DNA of 64,000 bases from Blastomussa wellsi (Eukaryota > Cnidaria > Anthozoa > Scleractinia > Plerogyridae): positions 6,356,566 to 6,420,565 of the forward strand of contig OX393561.1 of assembly GCA_947652115.1 (NCBI GenBank), given 5' to 3'. How positions within the stretch are numbered: the first letter of the stretch is position 1; every line of letters starts with the position of its first letter. Shown here piece by piece: positions 22,357 to 36,150 of the stretch. Position numbers and translations under genes: made by a program. A model generated the notes under the pieces. The model ran no database searches. It saw nothing but the letters and a program-made list of their open reading frames with translations, and was not told the DNA's origin.

Positions 22357-25300
22357 TCAGTGAGTAGTAATATAGAATTGAAAAAGTCATATGCATTTTT
22401 AAATGTTAAGTGTTGAACAAGTACAAGACCAAAATTCATATCAATTTTTAAATTAATTTCTTTGAGTTGTGCAGTCTAACAGCTAAGGCAGAATGCTGAT
22501 CTAATGACATGATGTGCCCAAGCTCAAAATCAATCCTTGTTACTGATTACCTTCAAGTTCTGATAATTTATACGGGTGGGACACTTGTCTGTAAAACGAA
22601 ACAAAGTGCCATTCCTATGGTAAGCAATGTGTTTGCGTTGTTTACTGCATATTTATTCATATTTGTTTGTAAAGTAGATGTCAATCACTTGAGAATTAAT
22701 GCTTGAGTCCAGAGTAGGAACATCATTGGATTTAGACCTGGTTCACACTAGCAACATAACAACATAATGGCAAGGTCAGGCGAATGCTAAAAAGTCCTCA
22801 GACAAGTGGTCCATTATCTCTAAGGGGTTATGCTAGAGCAAACAGTGCATCTCATGCATATGGTGCAAGTCAAATCGGCTAAGGAACAATGTCATACTCC
22901 GATGCATTAAATTCTCCTGAATACCCCCATCATAGTTAATAATTTTAGGGGAATGGTTATGAAACTGCTTGCACACAATAGTTGTTTACCTCTGCCTGAA
23001 AAACTAAACAATTGAAACGTTTCGGTTAGAGTACATAATTCATGTATAGTGTACGAGTGCAAAACAATAGATTGTGCAGGGGAGGGTCATGGACCTTTCA
23101 ACATAAATCTTGGCATCTTTGTTTGCTTCTATGAAGTTTTCCAGGTTTCCTAACCAGTCCCCTCTGTTGGCTATGCATAAAGCAAATGACTTGGAGCATG
23201 TCTGGATTGTTTATCTTTAGACTCTCCGTTCATGATCAGACTCCACAAAAATATCTAGTGCTCTGTCTAATTGGTATACAGGTTTCAGTTCAAATCCCAA
23301 ATGATCTCAATAGACATTGTGTTGAAACACCCTGCAAGCTGATCTTCCTAGAAAAATGGATTGTTTCCTTATTTTTGTAGAAAGATCGAAGGGAGTGTGA
23401 ATGTATGTATGAAGGGACCTCTGCTAGCAGGGTATAATGAAATTGAATTTATGAGAAATTACACCTGTTTTCAGCGAAAACATACTCTTAACTTTTCATT
23501 GCCAAAAACTGTGATATTAGCTTATACATATTGGTCAACTAATTTTCATACCACTCAATGAATTGTGTTCAAACCTGATTGTTTTTTTGTCTAATTTAAA
23601 AGCTATAGAAGTATTAACCTTCCTAGCTGTTAAACTGTCTTCAAGCACACAATAAAAACATTTTCTGAGTAAAGTCAGAAGATTAAAATTTGTGGCTAGA
23701 TTTACCCATTTTTACATCTTTTTAAAAGTTTGCATATTTTTGCTTGAGCAGAGTTAAATATCTTTGTAATCAATGTATTTTTATTCTAACATTTAAAATT
23801 AGTATTGTAGCATTTAGTAATAAAATTATTTTCTTGGATGAAATCATTCTTATTATATGCACACTCTACTATTACTACTGTTGGTCAGCTTCCTTGTGAA
23901 CCCTACGTCAAATACCCTGGGTCATGGCTGTGACCTCCCTGCCCAAAAAATTGCACTGGCAATGGAATCTCTGACTGGTAGCATTAAACTGGTATACAAG
24001 CACTCAAAAATTGCATTAAAACATGATGCCCCAAATTTGCCTGCTTATTGAAATGTTGACCATTCCAAAATAGGTCGCCAACTAAAACTTGAAAGGACGT
24101 TGTAGGTTGTCGTAGTGGCACAAAAGGAGCATGTAATGAAGAACCTGATCAAGCAATCTATCATTTCATTTGAACACCAACTTGACACAGACTGTCATTT
24201 TTTTCTTAGTTTTCTTCCAATTGCTGTTGTCCGAAACTGGGTAGGCACCAGCCCCGTTTGACCCAACGGTTTGTACGCTCATAGCCCCAGTGTAACTTAG
24301 CTACACAGGCATTTTCTGTATTAATTTATAAATAAGACTGATTTCCTGATTGTGTTTGATTATTGGACTGTATCATTGCATCCTTGACATTTTTTGAAAT
24401 ATTATAGCTTGAACTTTGCGTATATCTGGTTGTTTATTTTCGCTATTTTACCAAGATGAAGAGTTCAAACAGACAACGTCTGTCATGTAAGGAAAACCAC
24501 CATGCTGTATGACACGAAACAGCCTCCCATTCTTCCCAGACCCTTTTCCGATAATATCAATCACAAAGGCATGCAAAGCACACTGGTTGAGGTGTGATAA
24601 ACGATTTCAATTGCAAAGAATGGAAACCTGTCAACATTGCACTTGCATTTTAAATTCTGACAGTAACATATAACAATTGGTTCATGCTTTAGCGTGCATC
24701 ATTAAGTTATGGTGCACGCAGCAAGTTTGGAGAGCACAAAAGAAGCGTAAGAGTTGCACCATAACTTGATGGTGCAAGGCATGAAACAATGTTTTATAAC
24801 AGTGCCAGCAGAAATGTACATCAAAAAACCCATGCGAGAAAAAACATATGGCAAAGTGATTTGCTCACGCTATCAGCATGCTCCATTGGATTATAGAACA
24901 TGCTTACGTATACTGAATTTGATTGTGCTGCTCTGCTAGCTAGACATACAATTTTCTTGATCCTGTTTTGTTTTGAGTTTTCCCTGGAAAAATGGGCCAT
25001 GATGGAATAATCAGAAAAATCTTAGATCAATTTCCATTCAGGATTGCCAGTCAGGGAAAAACAATAATTTTTCAAGGTCGGGGAAATGTTAGACGTTTGG
25101 CAAAGTCAGTGAAAAGTCAGGGAATTTTTAGTTATTTCCTTTCAGCAAAACATGGTGTAACATGATTGATTTTGATACTGTTCAAGTGGCATGTGCAGAA
25201 GCAGTCAGGTGTTCCTTTAATTTTATTTATCTAATCTAAGGTCAGGGAAAATTGTTCAAAGGTCAGTAACAAGTCAGGGAACTTTTTAGTTTCTGGTAAG

Positions 25301-25551
25301 TGGCAACCGTGCCATTTTTAAGGGCAATTTTAAGAAAGTGACACTTTGGGCAACACAGCCCAGACACAGAAGAAGTGCAATGAAGAGCATTTTTATGCAA
25401 AAAATAAGTTGCAAAGCTGTATGGCCATTTCCTCTATTTCACTCTTTAGCTTGATAATTGCATATGGACTCCCCTATTTCTAAGAACTTTCTCCCTTTAC
25501 TACGATAATTCCTTCTGGGCAATACATTTAAAAGCATCCAAGTTTCTCTGT
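22357..25551. other. Convergent intergenic region between NCAPD3 and TMEM101
   Basis: No convincing coding region. It should hold the 3' UTRs of both genes: AATAAA occurs on the + strand at about 23651, with a TAATAAAATT near 23819. About 25040-25290 carries degenerate GTCAGGGAA repeats. A small inverse pair (ATTAAGTTATGGTGCA and GCACCATAACTTGATGG) lies near 24701 and 24756. The open frame at 23857 has no recognisable domain or splice context. Confidence 0.6.
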
Positions 25552-27285
25552 TCACCAATTTCTTATCCTTCCCAACAGAAGAAGTGATCCTATTACAGAG
25601 ATATTCCTGGAGGCATGTTGGATTTGATACCAAACCTCCACGTGGCTGGAACTTTTATACCAGTACTTTGTGTTAAAATCCACTAAAGCTGAGATAACGA
25701 CCAATTGCCAGACAACTATGCGTGCAAAGTACCCTGCTTCATATCCAGCATAGATAAAGAGTGCAGGAATTACATACATTGCAATAACAACGACAAGCAT
25801 GAATTGACCACCAGGAATGTTCTTATAATGGGCAAGGCGGTCCTCTTCACTGGCCCACACCATATAAGCATTGCAGAATAGATAGAATGCAAGGATTTGA
25901 CGACCCACTTGAAGGGCTTGGAACACTTTTTGTCGGCCTCTCTGACTGTCGGTGAGTCCTCCAGCGACAAAGAGATAACCAGCACATACTGCTGCAGTTC
26001 TTGCACCCATTCTGACCTGGGGGAAAATATACATATTTTCTTATCTCTGGAAATTAGTTTTTGTATATTTGTAACTCCATTTTATAAATCTCATATGCAC
26101 AAAACTACAGAAGTACAGATTGAAGAATATGCTTATCAGTGACATGGTGAAATGAGGAATGCTGGGAGATGAAACAAATATTAATGAGCTTTAGCAATCC
26201 ACGATGGCAAACGAAGGGCAAACGCTTGAAACGTCAGCTCTCGAATCTCTTTACGGTGGCCAATTCACATTATTAACCCAGTTGATAAAACCAAATTATA
26301 AGCAGAAAAATAGCTCCGCATGTGTCTTAAGTCTTTGTATATTTCTTTGCCATCCTCTGGAAAATGTAAACAATAAATTCTGAGTATTTTGGTGTTGTCC
26401 CCAAGTTACTGGATATAACTTTGTACATGTATGATCAGATTTTGTGAGGGTGATTCACAAGCTGTGAAAATGAGTCAAATTCCCCACCTCTGGGACAACA
26501 TAAGTGGTCAAAGTATCAAAATGCCCCACTAAACCACTACACAAGATGGCAGCCATATCCAAACTCCCGATCAAAATCCCCACTCGGGGACAAACCTCAG
26601 TCAAAATCCTGTAAGTGACCCGACCCCCCCCCCCCCCCAAGTACAGCTTAACATTGATAGGTGCATTAATAGTAACACGTGGTCTGTGCAGGGAGTGGGG
26701 CAACCTCGTTTCCAGGGTCTCTCATCTTCCTGCTCTCCCTTCCTCGCTCTTGGAGGGCGGGAAGATTGCGGGAGGCATTGGAGGGTTCTCCGAGGGACTA
26801 CTCCCTAAATTAATAATAATAACATCCGCACATCGTAACTTTTTGTCAATCTCAAATAAATGACCATATTTTCCCAAGGAAAAGCACTTGGCATTTAGAA
26901 TGGGGATGGCATTGAAGAATCACACTTATGAATAAGCTGAAAACATTGAGCTACTTACAATCAAATATTCCGAATATCGTTTTCGTTGAAAGAGAGTGAT
27001 CGTAGTGTAAATTACTGCATGCAAAGCTGCAGCGAAGCCACATGTCCTTCTCTTGAAATCCAAGGTCATTCCCGTTCCACAAACAAAGAAAAATGCGGCA
27101 TTGACGTATACAAGAACATACTCGCGGCGTAGAGTGTCTCTGAAGGTGAAAATCTGCCCTGGCAGGCTTTCGGCTTTTTCTCCAGTAGACATCAAAAGCA
27201 TAAATAATTCTATAAATGGAAATCTAGTGATAATAAAGAGGCCTAGAGCGTCCAGTATACGAAGGGTTCTGTCCAATCCAGCCAT
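25552..27285 (-). CDS. TMEM101: Transmembrane protein 101
   Basis: A multi-pass membrane protein of unknown mechanism. Exon 1 covers 27285-26959 (109 codons) and exon 2 covers 26016-25552 (154 codons plus stop), joined in phase with a GTAAG donor and a CCCCAG acceptor; the product is 263 residues against 257 in human. Exon 2 keeps the family phrase ASEEDRLAHYKNIPGGQ and a VEVWYQ segment near the end. Hydrophobic stretches suggest about eight membrane segments, at residues about 12-33, 60-76, 84-100, 117-130, 146-160, 182-203, 208-226 and 250-260. I chose the ATG at 27285 (MAGLDRT) because it aligns with the usual N-terminus; an upstream in-frame ATG at 27345 would add 20 residues. It is head to head with FANK1. 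Confidence 0.88.
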
Positions 27286-27727
27286 AGTCGAGTTAACGAG
27301 TACAACAAAGCGGAGACTGGACGGAGAAGGACTGGACATAAACATGCGCCCGCGATTTGTAGAGGTACTTCTTGCCTAAGCGGGGAGGGGTGAAGGAGAT
27401 TCATTCATTAGTGGGTTCCGTGGAATTTCTTTTCATTTATGTTGTGCGAAATTGAAAGAATAATTATCTTCAGATTAAATTGCAAGTTACCATCTTCAAA
27501 ATGGATCTTTCCCATGCAAAAGTCAAACACGGTCGACGGGTCCCCAGAAAACCCACGGCAAAACCTTACTGAGGGTTCTCCCGTTAGTGGAGTTGTTCTG
27601 CTTCAGCCTTGGAAACGATCCCTGAGTTGATGAAGTGTGAAGGTTGTTGTGCAAAATGTAATAATCACATTGATAACAACTGTAAGGTCACTAAACTTCC
27701 CTATAAAACTCGTTCTGAAAAATCGAG
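27286..27727. promoter_or_regulatory. Shared promoter region and probable first non-coding exon of FANK1
   Basis: Only a few hundred bases separate the TMEM101 start from a strong donor (TCGAG|GTAAGG at 27727-27728) that probably ends a 5' untranslated FANK1 exon. An ATG at 27628 opens a short frame that would not join the FANK1 frame after splicing, so it would be an upstream ORF or chance. No TATA box is obvious. The bidirectional role is inferred from layout. Confidence 0.45.
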
Positions 27728-29529
27728 GTAAGGTGTTGCGAAGTATATATTTTAAATAGAGCTTTACGCCAATTCAATAATAAACGAATTAAGGTGAAGT
27801 GCAGATTTGAATGTGCAACATGGCGTATGTTTTGTGGTTTTGACGCATTTCTTTTCCCCGCATATTTCGTTTTAGATCTCGTGTAGTTAATCTTTCATCT
27901 CAGATTTTTAGATTTCTATATAGGAATGTTATGTGAGAAAAATACCCCTTGTTTCAAGTTTCAATTTTACATGCGTTTGATGAACGCGCGTCCCCAGATT
28001 TTCTCAGCTTCACGTGACGTTCATCAGCTTTCAAGCAAGCTTATATCTTTTTTCCTATTTTTGTCAAGTTTTTGCTCATAATTCAAACTTTATTCATCAT
28101 TAGTATATTTAGTATCCAAAGCAAGGAATACATTGTGGCGGGTGTTGGCTTTAATCAGGGCTAACAAAATCCAAGCGGGTAGTAATTTCGGTTTGTAAAC
28201 AACGAAATTCACAGAACAATACTTGGCTGATCCTTCTATTATTGTCCCCGGTATATCTTATATTGTGCGGTACTATGGGACATTGACAAAATTTTGAGTT
28301 TGTTGTTGATATGTCGAGGAGGAAATAGGGGGAAATTTGTCATTAAAAATGGGTGTATTTTTAGCTAAGTCTTATATATGTTATGAAAAATAGAAAAAAG
28401 TGCATGATATTTTTTACAGTAAATGTTAACTTAGTGAGCCCCCCGCAGAATACACCATCTAAAAATTAAATTCATAAACTTGGATGTGTACATTATGGTA
28501 ATGAAAATCTCCTTTGTTTGATTACCAGTGACACTACATTCATCATTGTTGCAAGAACTTAATTAAATTTTTATTAAACGCTTCAATAAGCCTCATTAAT
28601 TTGCTTATTATTTTTAAACACAATGAGCTTTCTTTTTTAAATACAAACTTATTTTATTAAATATCAAATCTATTGTTGCAATTTACTTGATTCAAAGTGG
28701 ACATATGTTCAGTGCTTGGCTAATATGTGAAAAACTATGCAGGATAACATGTATAATTGTGAATTTGTAAGCTAGGATTAAAAGTGGATTGAGTGTTTTC
28801 CATGAAAATTATTTCATTTTTTCCATGGAATTTTATGTCATCTGTCATCTTTGTGGTGAACTGTTTATCTACTGGTGCTATAAACTAATTAAATTTGTAG
28901 ACTAGCTGATTTATTCATTTGATATTTTTGTACTAAACAGTATTTTTGACATTTAATTTGGTGTGTTATGATAATATTTTTGATAGAGGGTTTTTGTAAT
29001 TAATTAAATAGCATTTTTAATGCTAATTATCTAGATAAAGAAATTGTGGAAGATACTGTTAAGACGAATTTACTTGACTAGTAATTCACAATTTCAGCCG
29101 TGATTTACAGTGATAAACTTTGCAACTTTCCATCTTGTATGTCATGCAGTTGTCAGCCGTATTAAGATTTTTCTTGAATTCTGATAAGATCAGTACAATG
29201 AACTGTGAGCAGTAGGTGAGATTTTAAGTTTTGTGAAAGTGCTGGTCATTCATTATCATTCAAAAGAGGCTCTGAGAGAATTTGGTGTAAAAAACAATAA
29301 GTCAAAATTGAAATCTGATAATAAGATTTATTTTAAATTTCTAAATGCATTTAATTTGCACCCTTGCTAGTTCTGTCATTGTATACCACTATACAAGAAC
29401 TTTACATGTCACAAAAGACATGTTAAGTTTTCCATCCTCTCACATTTGTGACAGGGCTGACTTTAAACATGTTATAATAAATTTCCGATAGTAGGTACTA
29501 TCATTTTGCTATTCTTTCTTCCTTTACAG
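27728..29529 (+). other. FANK1 first intron (inferred)
   Basis: AT-rich sequence without a convincing ORF, repeat or RNA gene. It runs from the GTAAGG donor at 27728 to the TTTACAG acceptor before 29530. Confidence 0.4.
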
Positions 29530-29531
29530 GG

Positions 29532-32500
29532 ATGTCAGTGCCTCCTCGTCCTGATCCACCAGTGGTGGGCAAGGTAACACATAACAGCATAGAGCTGTAT
29601 TGGAAGGCACCTGAGGAGGTCGATCAAGGCCACGGAGACAGCAGGGCTCGTTACTGTATTCAGGAAGAAGAACTGGGTCCAAAGTCCAAAGGATTTGGCA
29701 ACGTGTATTCAGGCTACAGTACATCGTAAGCTGTACTTTCTATTTCAGTTTGATTTGTTTAGCATTATTAGTCAAACCTGTTTGAGCAACCACCTTTCAA
29801 TCCTAATTTCCCTTATACTGTAAGTGAAGCATCTTGTAAGCTACAATTGATGGTAGGTCATCTATGGAACGTTTGACTTCTGTTTGTAACCTTCTTGACA
29901 GAAGATTTAACAATTGGGTCTCCTTTGATTTGCAAGTTCCTTTCCAGTGTCAGTTTTATATTACTGCTCTATAGTTAATATGTGATTCCAGCAGGAGCCT
30001 CTGTTGTCATGGTTGTCATCATCATCTTTGTCATTGTCTTAATTATCATTATTATTATTTGTAATCATTGTTTTCTTCATCACTAACTCGTGTATGACTG
30101 CTCTACCAGTAATGATCATGGTTACAGTTGCTTTTATCTTCAATGACTAGTATGAACATTTTAGAAATTAAGAAGCAGTTTATTGTACTGTACTTAGCAG
30201 GATGGGACAGGAGTCCAGGCGAATCGAGGCTGATGGAGGAACGGAAGAGGGGAGGAGAGATGGGATCCACTCGGGAAAGGGTGGGAACATGGAGGGTGGG
30301 ACCCCCTCTTTTCCACTCTCCCTTACCACCACCCCCCTCCCTCCCCCCTCCTCCCCACTTTATTTGTAATATTATTGTGCAGGACATTTGTTAACAGTTT
30401 GTCATGCAAGCATACTGTCTGTTTGTAAAAAAAATATTATCTAAAATTTGACTTTTCTTGTTTACCAGGAATGTTTTTGAGGGCCTGGAGTCTCGCACAC
30501 AGTATCGTTACAGACTGAAATGTATGAATGACTTTGGCTCAAGTGCTTGGAGTGCTGTCATCACTGTGTCAACGACAAAGAAGCCACAAACCAGTGAAGA
30601 TCTTCAGAGAGCTGTAACTAAGGGAGATGTGGAAACTGTCAAGAATATGCTACCTGGTCAGGCTCATTATTAACCATTTACATCTTGCAGGGGTTTCAAA
30701 ACGTTTTGAAGGAGGCATCAGCAACTGGAAGAGTAGGTGGCTGTTGTAAGTGAGCTTTTTTTCACAAGCTGATTGCCAGAGTAGCCAGCAGCATAATAGT
30801 CAAGTAACCAGTGGAACTCCCACAGTCACCGGCTTGTTTTGAAACCCCTGCTGACTTAGGGTGCATTCGTTTGGAATGTTCCGGAATAAGAATATGTTCT
30901 GGAATATATTCCGGCTATTCTGCTCCTGAGAGCAGAATAGCTGGAATGGAAATCCAGGTATTCCGGAAAGAGAATAGCTCCCAAACAAACGCTTACTCAC
31001 ATCATTCCAATTATTCTTATTCCGGATTGATCCCAAACAAACACACCCTTAAATTAAATCTTTACATTTCACTATTTTACGGATGATCTTGGAGACTACT
31101 GACTTATTAAACTCTTTTAATGTCACTCTTTGTAAATTGTAAGATGGCTCACTCAACATGACCAGAACCAGCATTTGAAATTGTATATCTGATTTTCCAT
31201 AGCATGAAGCTTCTCTAGAGGCACGTTGCCACTTAAATGTAGGCGCCAGATCCATCACAGGATTGCGTCTAGTATTTTGTCTTGCTGTAGTGTACTGGGG
31301 TCTCGAGTAGCGATGTAAGGCAATGACAACTACTAGTAAACACAACTGTTTAATTTGCATGGTGAATTCCGAGAAAAGCACATGGCAAAAAGGAAAGCCT
31401 CTAGGGAGCATGCGTGAACATGAATATTCATGAGATATAACACTTGCTGGCGTAACAGTTCCTTAAAAGTACTAATAATTTAGAAGAAAAGCACTCTCGA
31501 CTGATAGTGATTTTTATAAAGTAATTTGTCTTGCCTAGCCACCTCTCACACCTGGATTGCTCAATTTGGAGTCCACCACACTAACGATAGGCAACCACAC
31601 ACTGTCATTTCTGTCAGAAATTCTTTCAAAACTTTGTATTTTTAAAACTTTTGTTCTGATGAAAAAATTGCATTTATTTAATTGTATAATAGATTTATCT
31701 GCAACAGAATTTTGAATGAATTTTCACTTTTTAATCATAAAAATTTGCTGACTTGCACCAGTACCTGTGACAAGTAAAACGTTAATGAGCATGACAACAA
31801 AATCTAATGGGCAGTCAGTCAAACCGTTATAAAGAGAATTTTGTTTGTTCTTCAGGGCTGAGCTGGCAAGCTGTTGATTCACCTGACAAGTTTGGTCTAT
31901 CTCCGCTCATGATAGCAGGTCTGTAGACATTTTAACTTTATTTTACAGCTGAAATTTCTGATTAGCATTTTTAATATTTTAATAAATATCTTCAAGAAAG
32001 TGTATTCTAGTTGCTTATTCAACTGTTGTGATCCCTGCTTCCCTTTTAATATCACTCTCCATGGGTTGCTGATATTGGTTTTATTTTCCCTGTTGCAACT
32101 CTAGCCCAGCGTGGGTATGTTGAAGTGGCAAGAGTCTTGCTGGAAAATGGTGCAGATGTGAACTTTCAAAGCATGAGTGGAAAGACAGCTCTGATGATGG
32201 CTTCCTTCTCAGGTTGGGCATGATCCTTTGTTTTTGTTTTGTAGCTTAGATCGGGCCTTGGTAATTATCTCTCCAAAAATTACAAACAAGTATCAAAGAT
32301 ATATGTGGGGGTTCGGAGAAAACTCCCAAATATTAATTGTAACTTCAGACTGACAAGAATCCTAAGGTGAAAAAATTCAGTTTTGTTTATACTGATCCAT
32401 ACTGGATTCTTTAGTTACCCTCAGATTTGTCGATTAGCTTTATCGGCCAATATCTCGGTACTATCTCGGTATCTCGATAGCATCAGTTGATGACATCCAC

Positions 32501-34542
32501 TCATCCGTATGTAACTAAATTACCCTAGGATAAATGTTAGAAAGTGAACAAAATTTGGATTGGGTCCACGATACGAAAGCTAATTTAACTGTGGCACATT
32601 TCACTAATTTTGGACCTGTGATGCTAACTGAATGGTGGGAATTTTCAGGTGATTAAGGTCTAATTTAGGCTGCTGTACCAGAACTGATATACAGATCAGT
32701 CAAACTGTTAAATGTATTTTTTTTGTTTCGATTTTCTCTTTCAAACTTGGCAGGCAATGTGGAGGTTGCTCAGTTGCTAAGACAACACGGTGCCAATTGG
32801 GATTTGCTGGACAAGACAGGTTCAACGGCACTTCACTGGGCGGTGGATGGAGCTAATCTAGACATGATTCGTTGGATGCTCCAAGATGGCTGCAAAGTGG
32901 ACGTCAAAGATGAAACTTCAGGTGATTGACTATAAAATAAAATAAACATTATAAGTTCCCTGAGGGCTTGGGGATTGGTGTGCAAACAAGGACGATTATC
33001 ATAAGTTAATTTTTGGTGCAAGTATTGTCACGATTTTCTCAGCAATTTTTGTTGTGCCAGGGTTTACACTGCCAACTGGCAGGTGTCAACCAGCTGCAAT
33101 TTCAGTGCAATGTGGTGGTCCTGATTTCAGCATGATATTGCCTGAGAATTCGTAGATCTTCGTACTTATGATGAAAACAAAATCTTTATTTATACGAAGT
33201 GTGTGAGATAGGTTAAGTCTGCACACAAGCCCATACGGCCGGAGCGTATCCTGGTTTCCTTAGCAAGAAGTGACTCAGAGTATTACTACTCCCTCCTGGA
33301 TGGGATGCTAGTTCAGTTCAGGGTTACCCCCAGCAGTAAATTCACCGGTACCCATTTATGCTCCTGGGTGAAGAGATGCACTGTAAGAGTGAAGTGTCTT
33401 GCCCAAGAGCACAGTGCAGGGTGCTGGCCAGGGCTCGAACCCAGACCTTTTGATCCGGAGTCCCGTGCAATAACCATTTGGGCTCTGTGCCTTCCACATA
33501 CAAAGTGCTTAGTGCTTGTTTGAATTAATCAACTTTTCACAGAAATTCTTGTGATAATGGAAGCGTGGAAGTTTCATATTGTGACCAGATGGTAGCGTCA
33601 CCATCTAGCTTGCTCGCAGGCTAACACCTCACAATTCTATGTATCACAACAGCTATTTTCACTTGAAGTTTTTAAGCTGCTCAGTGCTGAAACAACCAGG
33701 GCAATCTTTCATGGAAATCGTCTCGCTGCTTGCTCATAAAGAGCGTGACAAGATCAAACTTTCAATCATGTAAATTAAATTTATCCGACTCAACCATTTC
33801 TCTCACAGCAATTCTGTATGATTAGTCAGTCTTACTGATCACACAAAAGCATGTTTTAGTTTGACGCATTTTATACTTAGCAGCGTCAGACAAGGTTTAC
33901 AGGTTCACCTTAGTTAAAAAGCTATGACGTCATAAAAAGTTTTGTGACGTATTTTTTTTAGTATTATGAATCTCAACAAAACCATGCAATATGTGCAAGT
34001 TTTTAGCGTTTCTGTGTTCCGCAAGACTTATTAATTAATTGATATTGCAGTCTCTTGCCTGTGTAAACCACGGCCGAACAGCTCTTAATGGTTAGTTTTC
34101 TACTCTTTTCAAAGGTTGGACGCCCCTGATGAGAGTGGCAGCTGTCAGCGGTAATGTGAACGTTGCCAAGGTACTGATCCATCACGGAGCAAATGTACGC
34201 ACGATGGACAAAGAAGGCAAGAGCTCGCTTATGAACGCCGCGCTCAATGGATTCGAGGCGCTGGTCAAGCTACTTGTCAAGAAAGGCGTGCCTGTCAAGC
34301 TTAAATCAGAGCACGGTAAAACCGCGCTGGATTTTGCGAGGTCTTTTGAACACGAGAAGGTGATTCAATTCCTACAAGAACAAGTGGAAGCTCTGAGAAG
34401 AGCAGACAATGAACGCAAATTAGCTGAAGCGAAAGAACGTCGCCAAAGCCGCGAACAGATCGACAGTCATAGTTTGAAGTCTGTCGCAAACGCAACGCAA
34501 AGCGTACCGTCTGGAAAAGAAAACGGCGCAGTGATGTCGTAA
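29532..34542 (+). CDS. FANK1: Fibronectin type III and ankyrin repeat domains protein 1
   Basis: Known in vertebrates as a testis/ciliated-cell protein with an N-terminal fibronectin III domain followed by ankyrin repeats. Exons: 29530-29725 (ATG at 29532), 30469-30656, 31856-31918, 32105-32212, 32754-32921, 34115-34542 (stop TAA). They join in phase to 382 residues, against about 345 in human. The FN3 part has [16 protein letters not shown] and [13 protein letters not shown]. About five to six ankyrin repeats follow, seen as [57 protein letters not shown] and [18 protein letters not shown]. The C-terminus is a charged helix ([19 protein letters not shown]) and a polar tail longer than in vertebrates. 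The start is preceded by an acceptor two bases upstream, so the 5' UTR must be spliced. Confidence 0.92.
30688..30850. mobile_element. Miniature element, CAGGGGTTTC family (copy 3)
   Basis: It is bounded by CAGGGGTTTCAAAACG and TTGTTTTGAAACCCCTG, with the same internal phrases as copy 1 (GGCTGTTGTAAGTGAGC, CAGAGTAGCCAGCAGCATAA). It lies in a FANK1 intron and directly abuts the Harbinger-like element that follows. Confidence 0.72.
30859..31048. mobile_element. PIF/Harbinger-like miniature element
   Basis: The ends are GGGTGCATTCGTTTGG and CCCAAACAAACACACCC, imperfect inverses that continue through CCGGAATAAGAATA. TTA flanks both edges (30856-30858 and 31049-31051), the usual Harbinger duplication. 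The internal arms also fold (TTCTGCTCCTGAGAGCAGAA). It is in a FANK1 intron. Confidence 0.75.
33225..33495 (-). mobile_element. tRNA-derived SINE, copy 4
   Basis: On the - strand the copy shows a B-box-like GGTTCGAGCCC, then TGCTCTTGGGCAAGACACTTC, TCTTCACCCAGGAGCATAAATG and GGGTAACCCTGAACTG blocks. It is among the longest copies in the window. It is in the FANK1 intron between exons 32754 and 34115. Confidence 0.7.
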
Positions 34543-34865
34543 TGAACGTTTTTTGAATATTTGATAGAAGTGGTTGAGCATCAAATATGTATCTTTTTGG
34601 CATTTAATATCATTCCCATATTCATTAAAGATGGCAATGTTTGCGTGAATATTTTCAATAACTTTTATGCCATTATAACAGCTATTGAATGTTATTCACC
34701 GTGATAAAGTTTATTTTGTCGGTTTTTAACCTTGGTGCATATAATTGTTTTAAATACTTATTAATATATTAATAATTATGTGTAAATATTTAAACAAGCT
34801 TATAGCTTATTAAATTGAATATTACTTTTCCGTGTTTTACTGTAATAATACTTTCGTTCAAATAT

Positions 34866-34900
<35 letters not shown>

Positions 34901-36150
34901 ATTTCAAGTTCTATTTTTCTAATTAACTGTAGTCAAGTGAGACACGTGAATTTTTTTTTAAATTTACTTTTAATGGGAACGTTTTTGATTTTACTTATAT
35001 TATTTGTTGTAACCGCAGACAGGCTTTGAGTCAATATAAACCAGTTTTTTTCCTTCTCTCAATCACTGAATATGCTTTTAGATTGTGGTGCGAGTCTTTC
35101 GCGCCCTGTTTGATTTGTGTCTGACAAATCGGAGTGTGACCGTGTCTTACAGTCAAATAGTAGATGAACAAATATAGAAAATTCGTGCCAGTCAATTCTT
35201 CAAAAACCTCGCTAAGCGAAGCTTGTTTCCACAACTTTGATTTCAAAGCAAATAAACTTCGATGCGATTGCCCACTTAGCTATCAATCGATCTATAAAGC
35301 TACAACCTTACCTTCAGCACTGGCAAAACCTCGTAGCGAACACTCCGTTCCCAGCATCCTTCGCTCTTTTATATGAATCCTTTCGACCCCCAGCGTAGTT
35401 TTTTTAGTCCTTTGCGCGCTTTTGGGCAATCCTTTGCGAACTTTTTCCTCAAAAATCGAGATTTTTTCTGCATCACACCGAAATCCGATACTCTATACGC
35501 GGGGACTTCAATAGTGGCCTCCTCGGGTTTTGGCCGTCTGGGCCAAAACCCTGCGGGGGCAATAATATACCTATATGTCTGACAATGGAGGACCTTGAAG
35601 TTGGGAGTTGGGGCCTTGAGTCCAGGCAGACCATTTGGTCCAAACACCGTTTTATAACTCTCTCATCCGCAGGGGCTCTTGCTCTCTGTGCGTTTTGTGG
35701 TTTCTTTCACCTCTCCCTACTAACCAGCCCGAACGAAAACAAAAGGCCTCTGTGGAGGAGAGAGTTCCAGTAGGGATAGTCGGGTCGCCCACTACCTCTC
35801 GGGGCACGTCATATCATCGACTCTTGAAAAAAATCGATAACAGGTCATAACAATTCACCTAGCTAGACCAAGAGAACTACAACCACAGACAAAAGTGTTG
35901 GGGAGGTTTCTTATTTCCCTCCTCCCCTTCCCCCTCATTCAGTGTTGTGCTATACAAAAAACTAAAATCACGTCATAGGACTAAGCATGATGTTCAGCAA
36001 GACTTCGACATTGATATGGGGGAAGGGGGGGGGGGGGGAGGGGTGGCTCAAGACAACTTCAGAAGTCGCGCTTACAGCGACAGTTCAGATCCATCTTAAA
36101 ATTGACTGTATTCTCACCACCTTCCCAACTACTTTTGTCTGTGGTCGTAT

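Noticed and set aside
27053..27379. 108-residue open frame on the + strand
   Set aside because: It is the antisense of TMEM101 exon 1.
35369..35647. Overlapping open frames on both strands in the FANK1-USP39 intergenic region
   Set aside because: They are mutual shadows around a hairpin-forming repeat; no domain or splice context.
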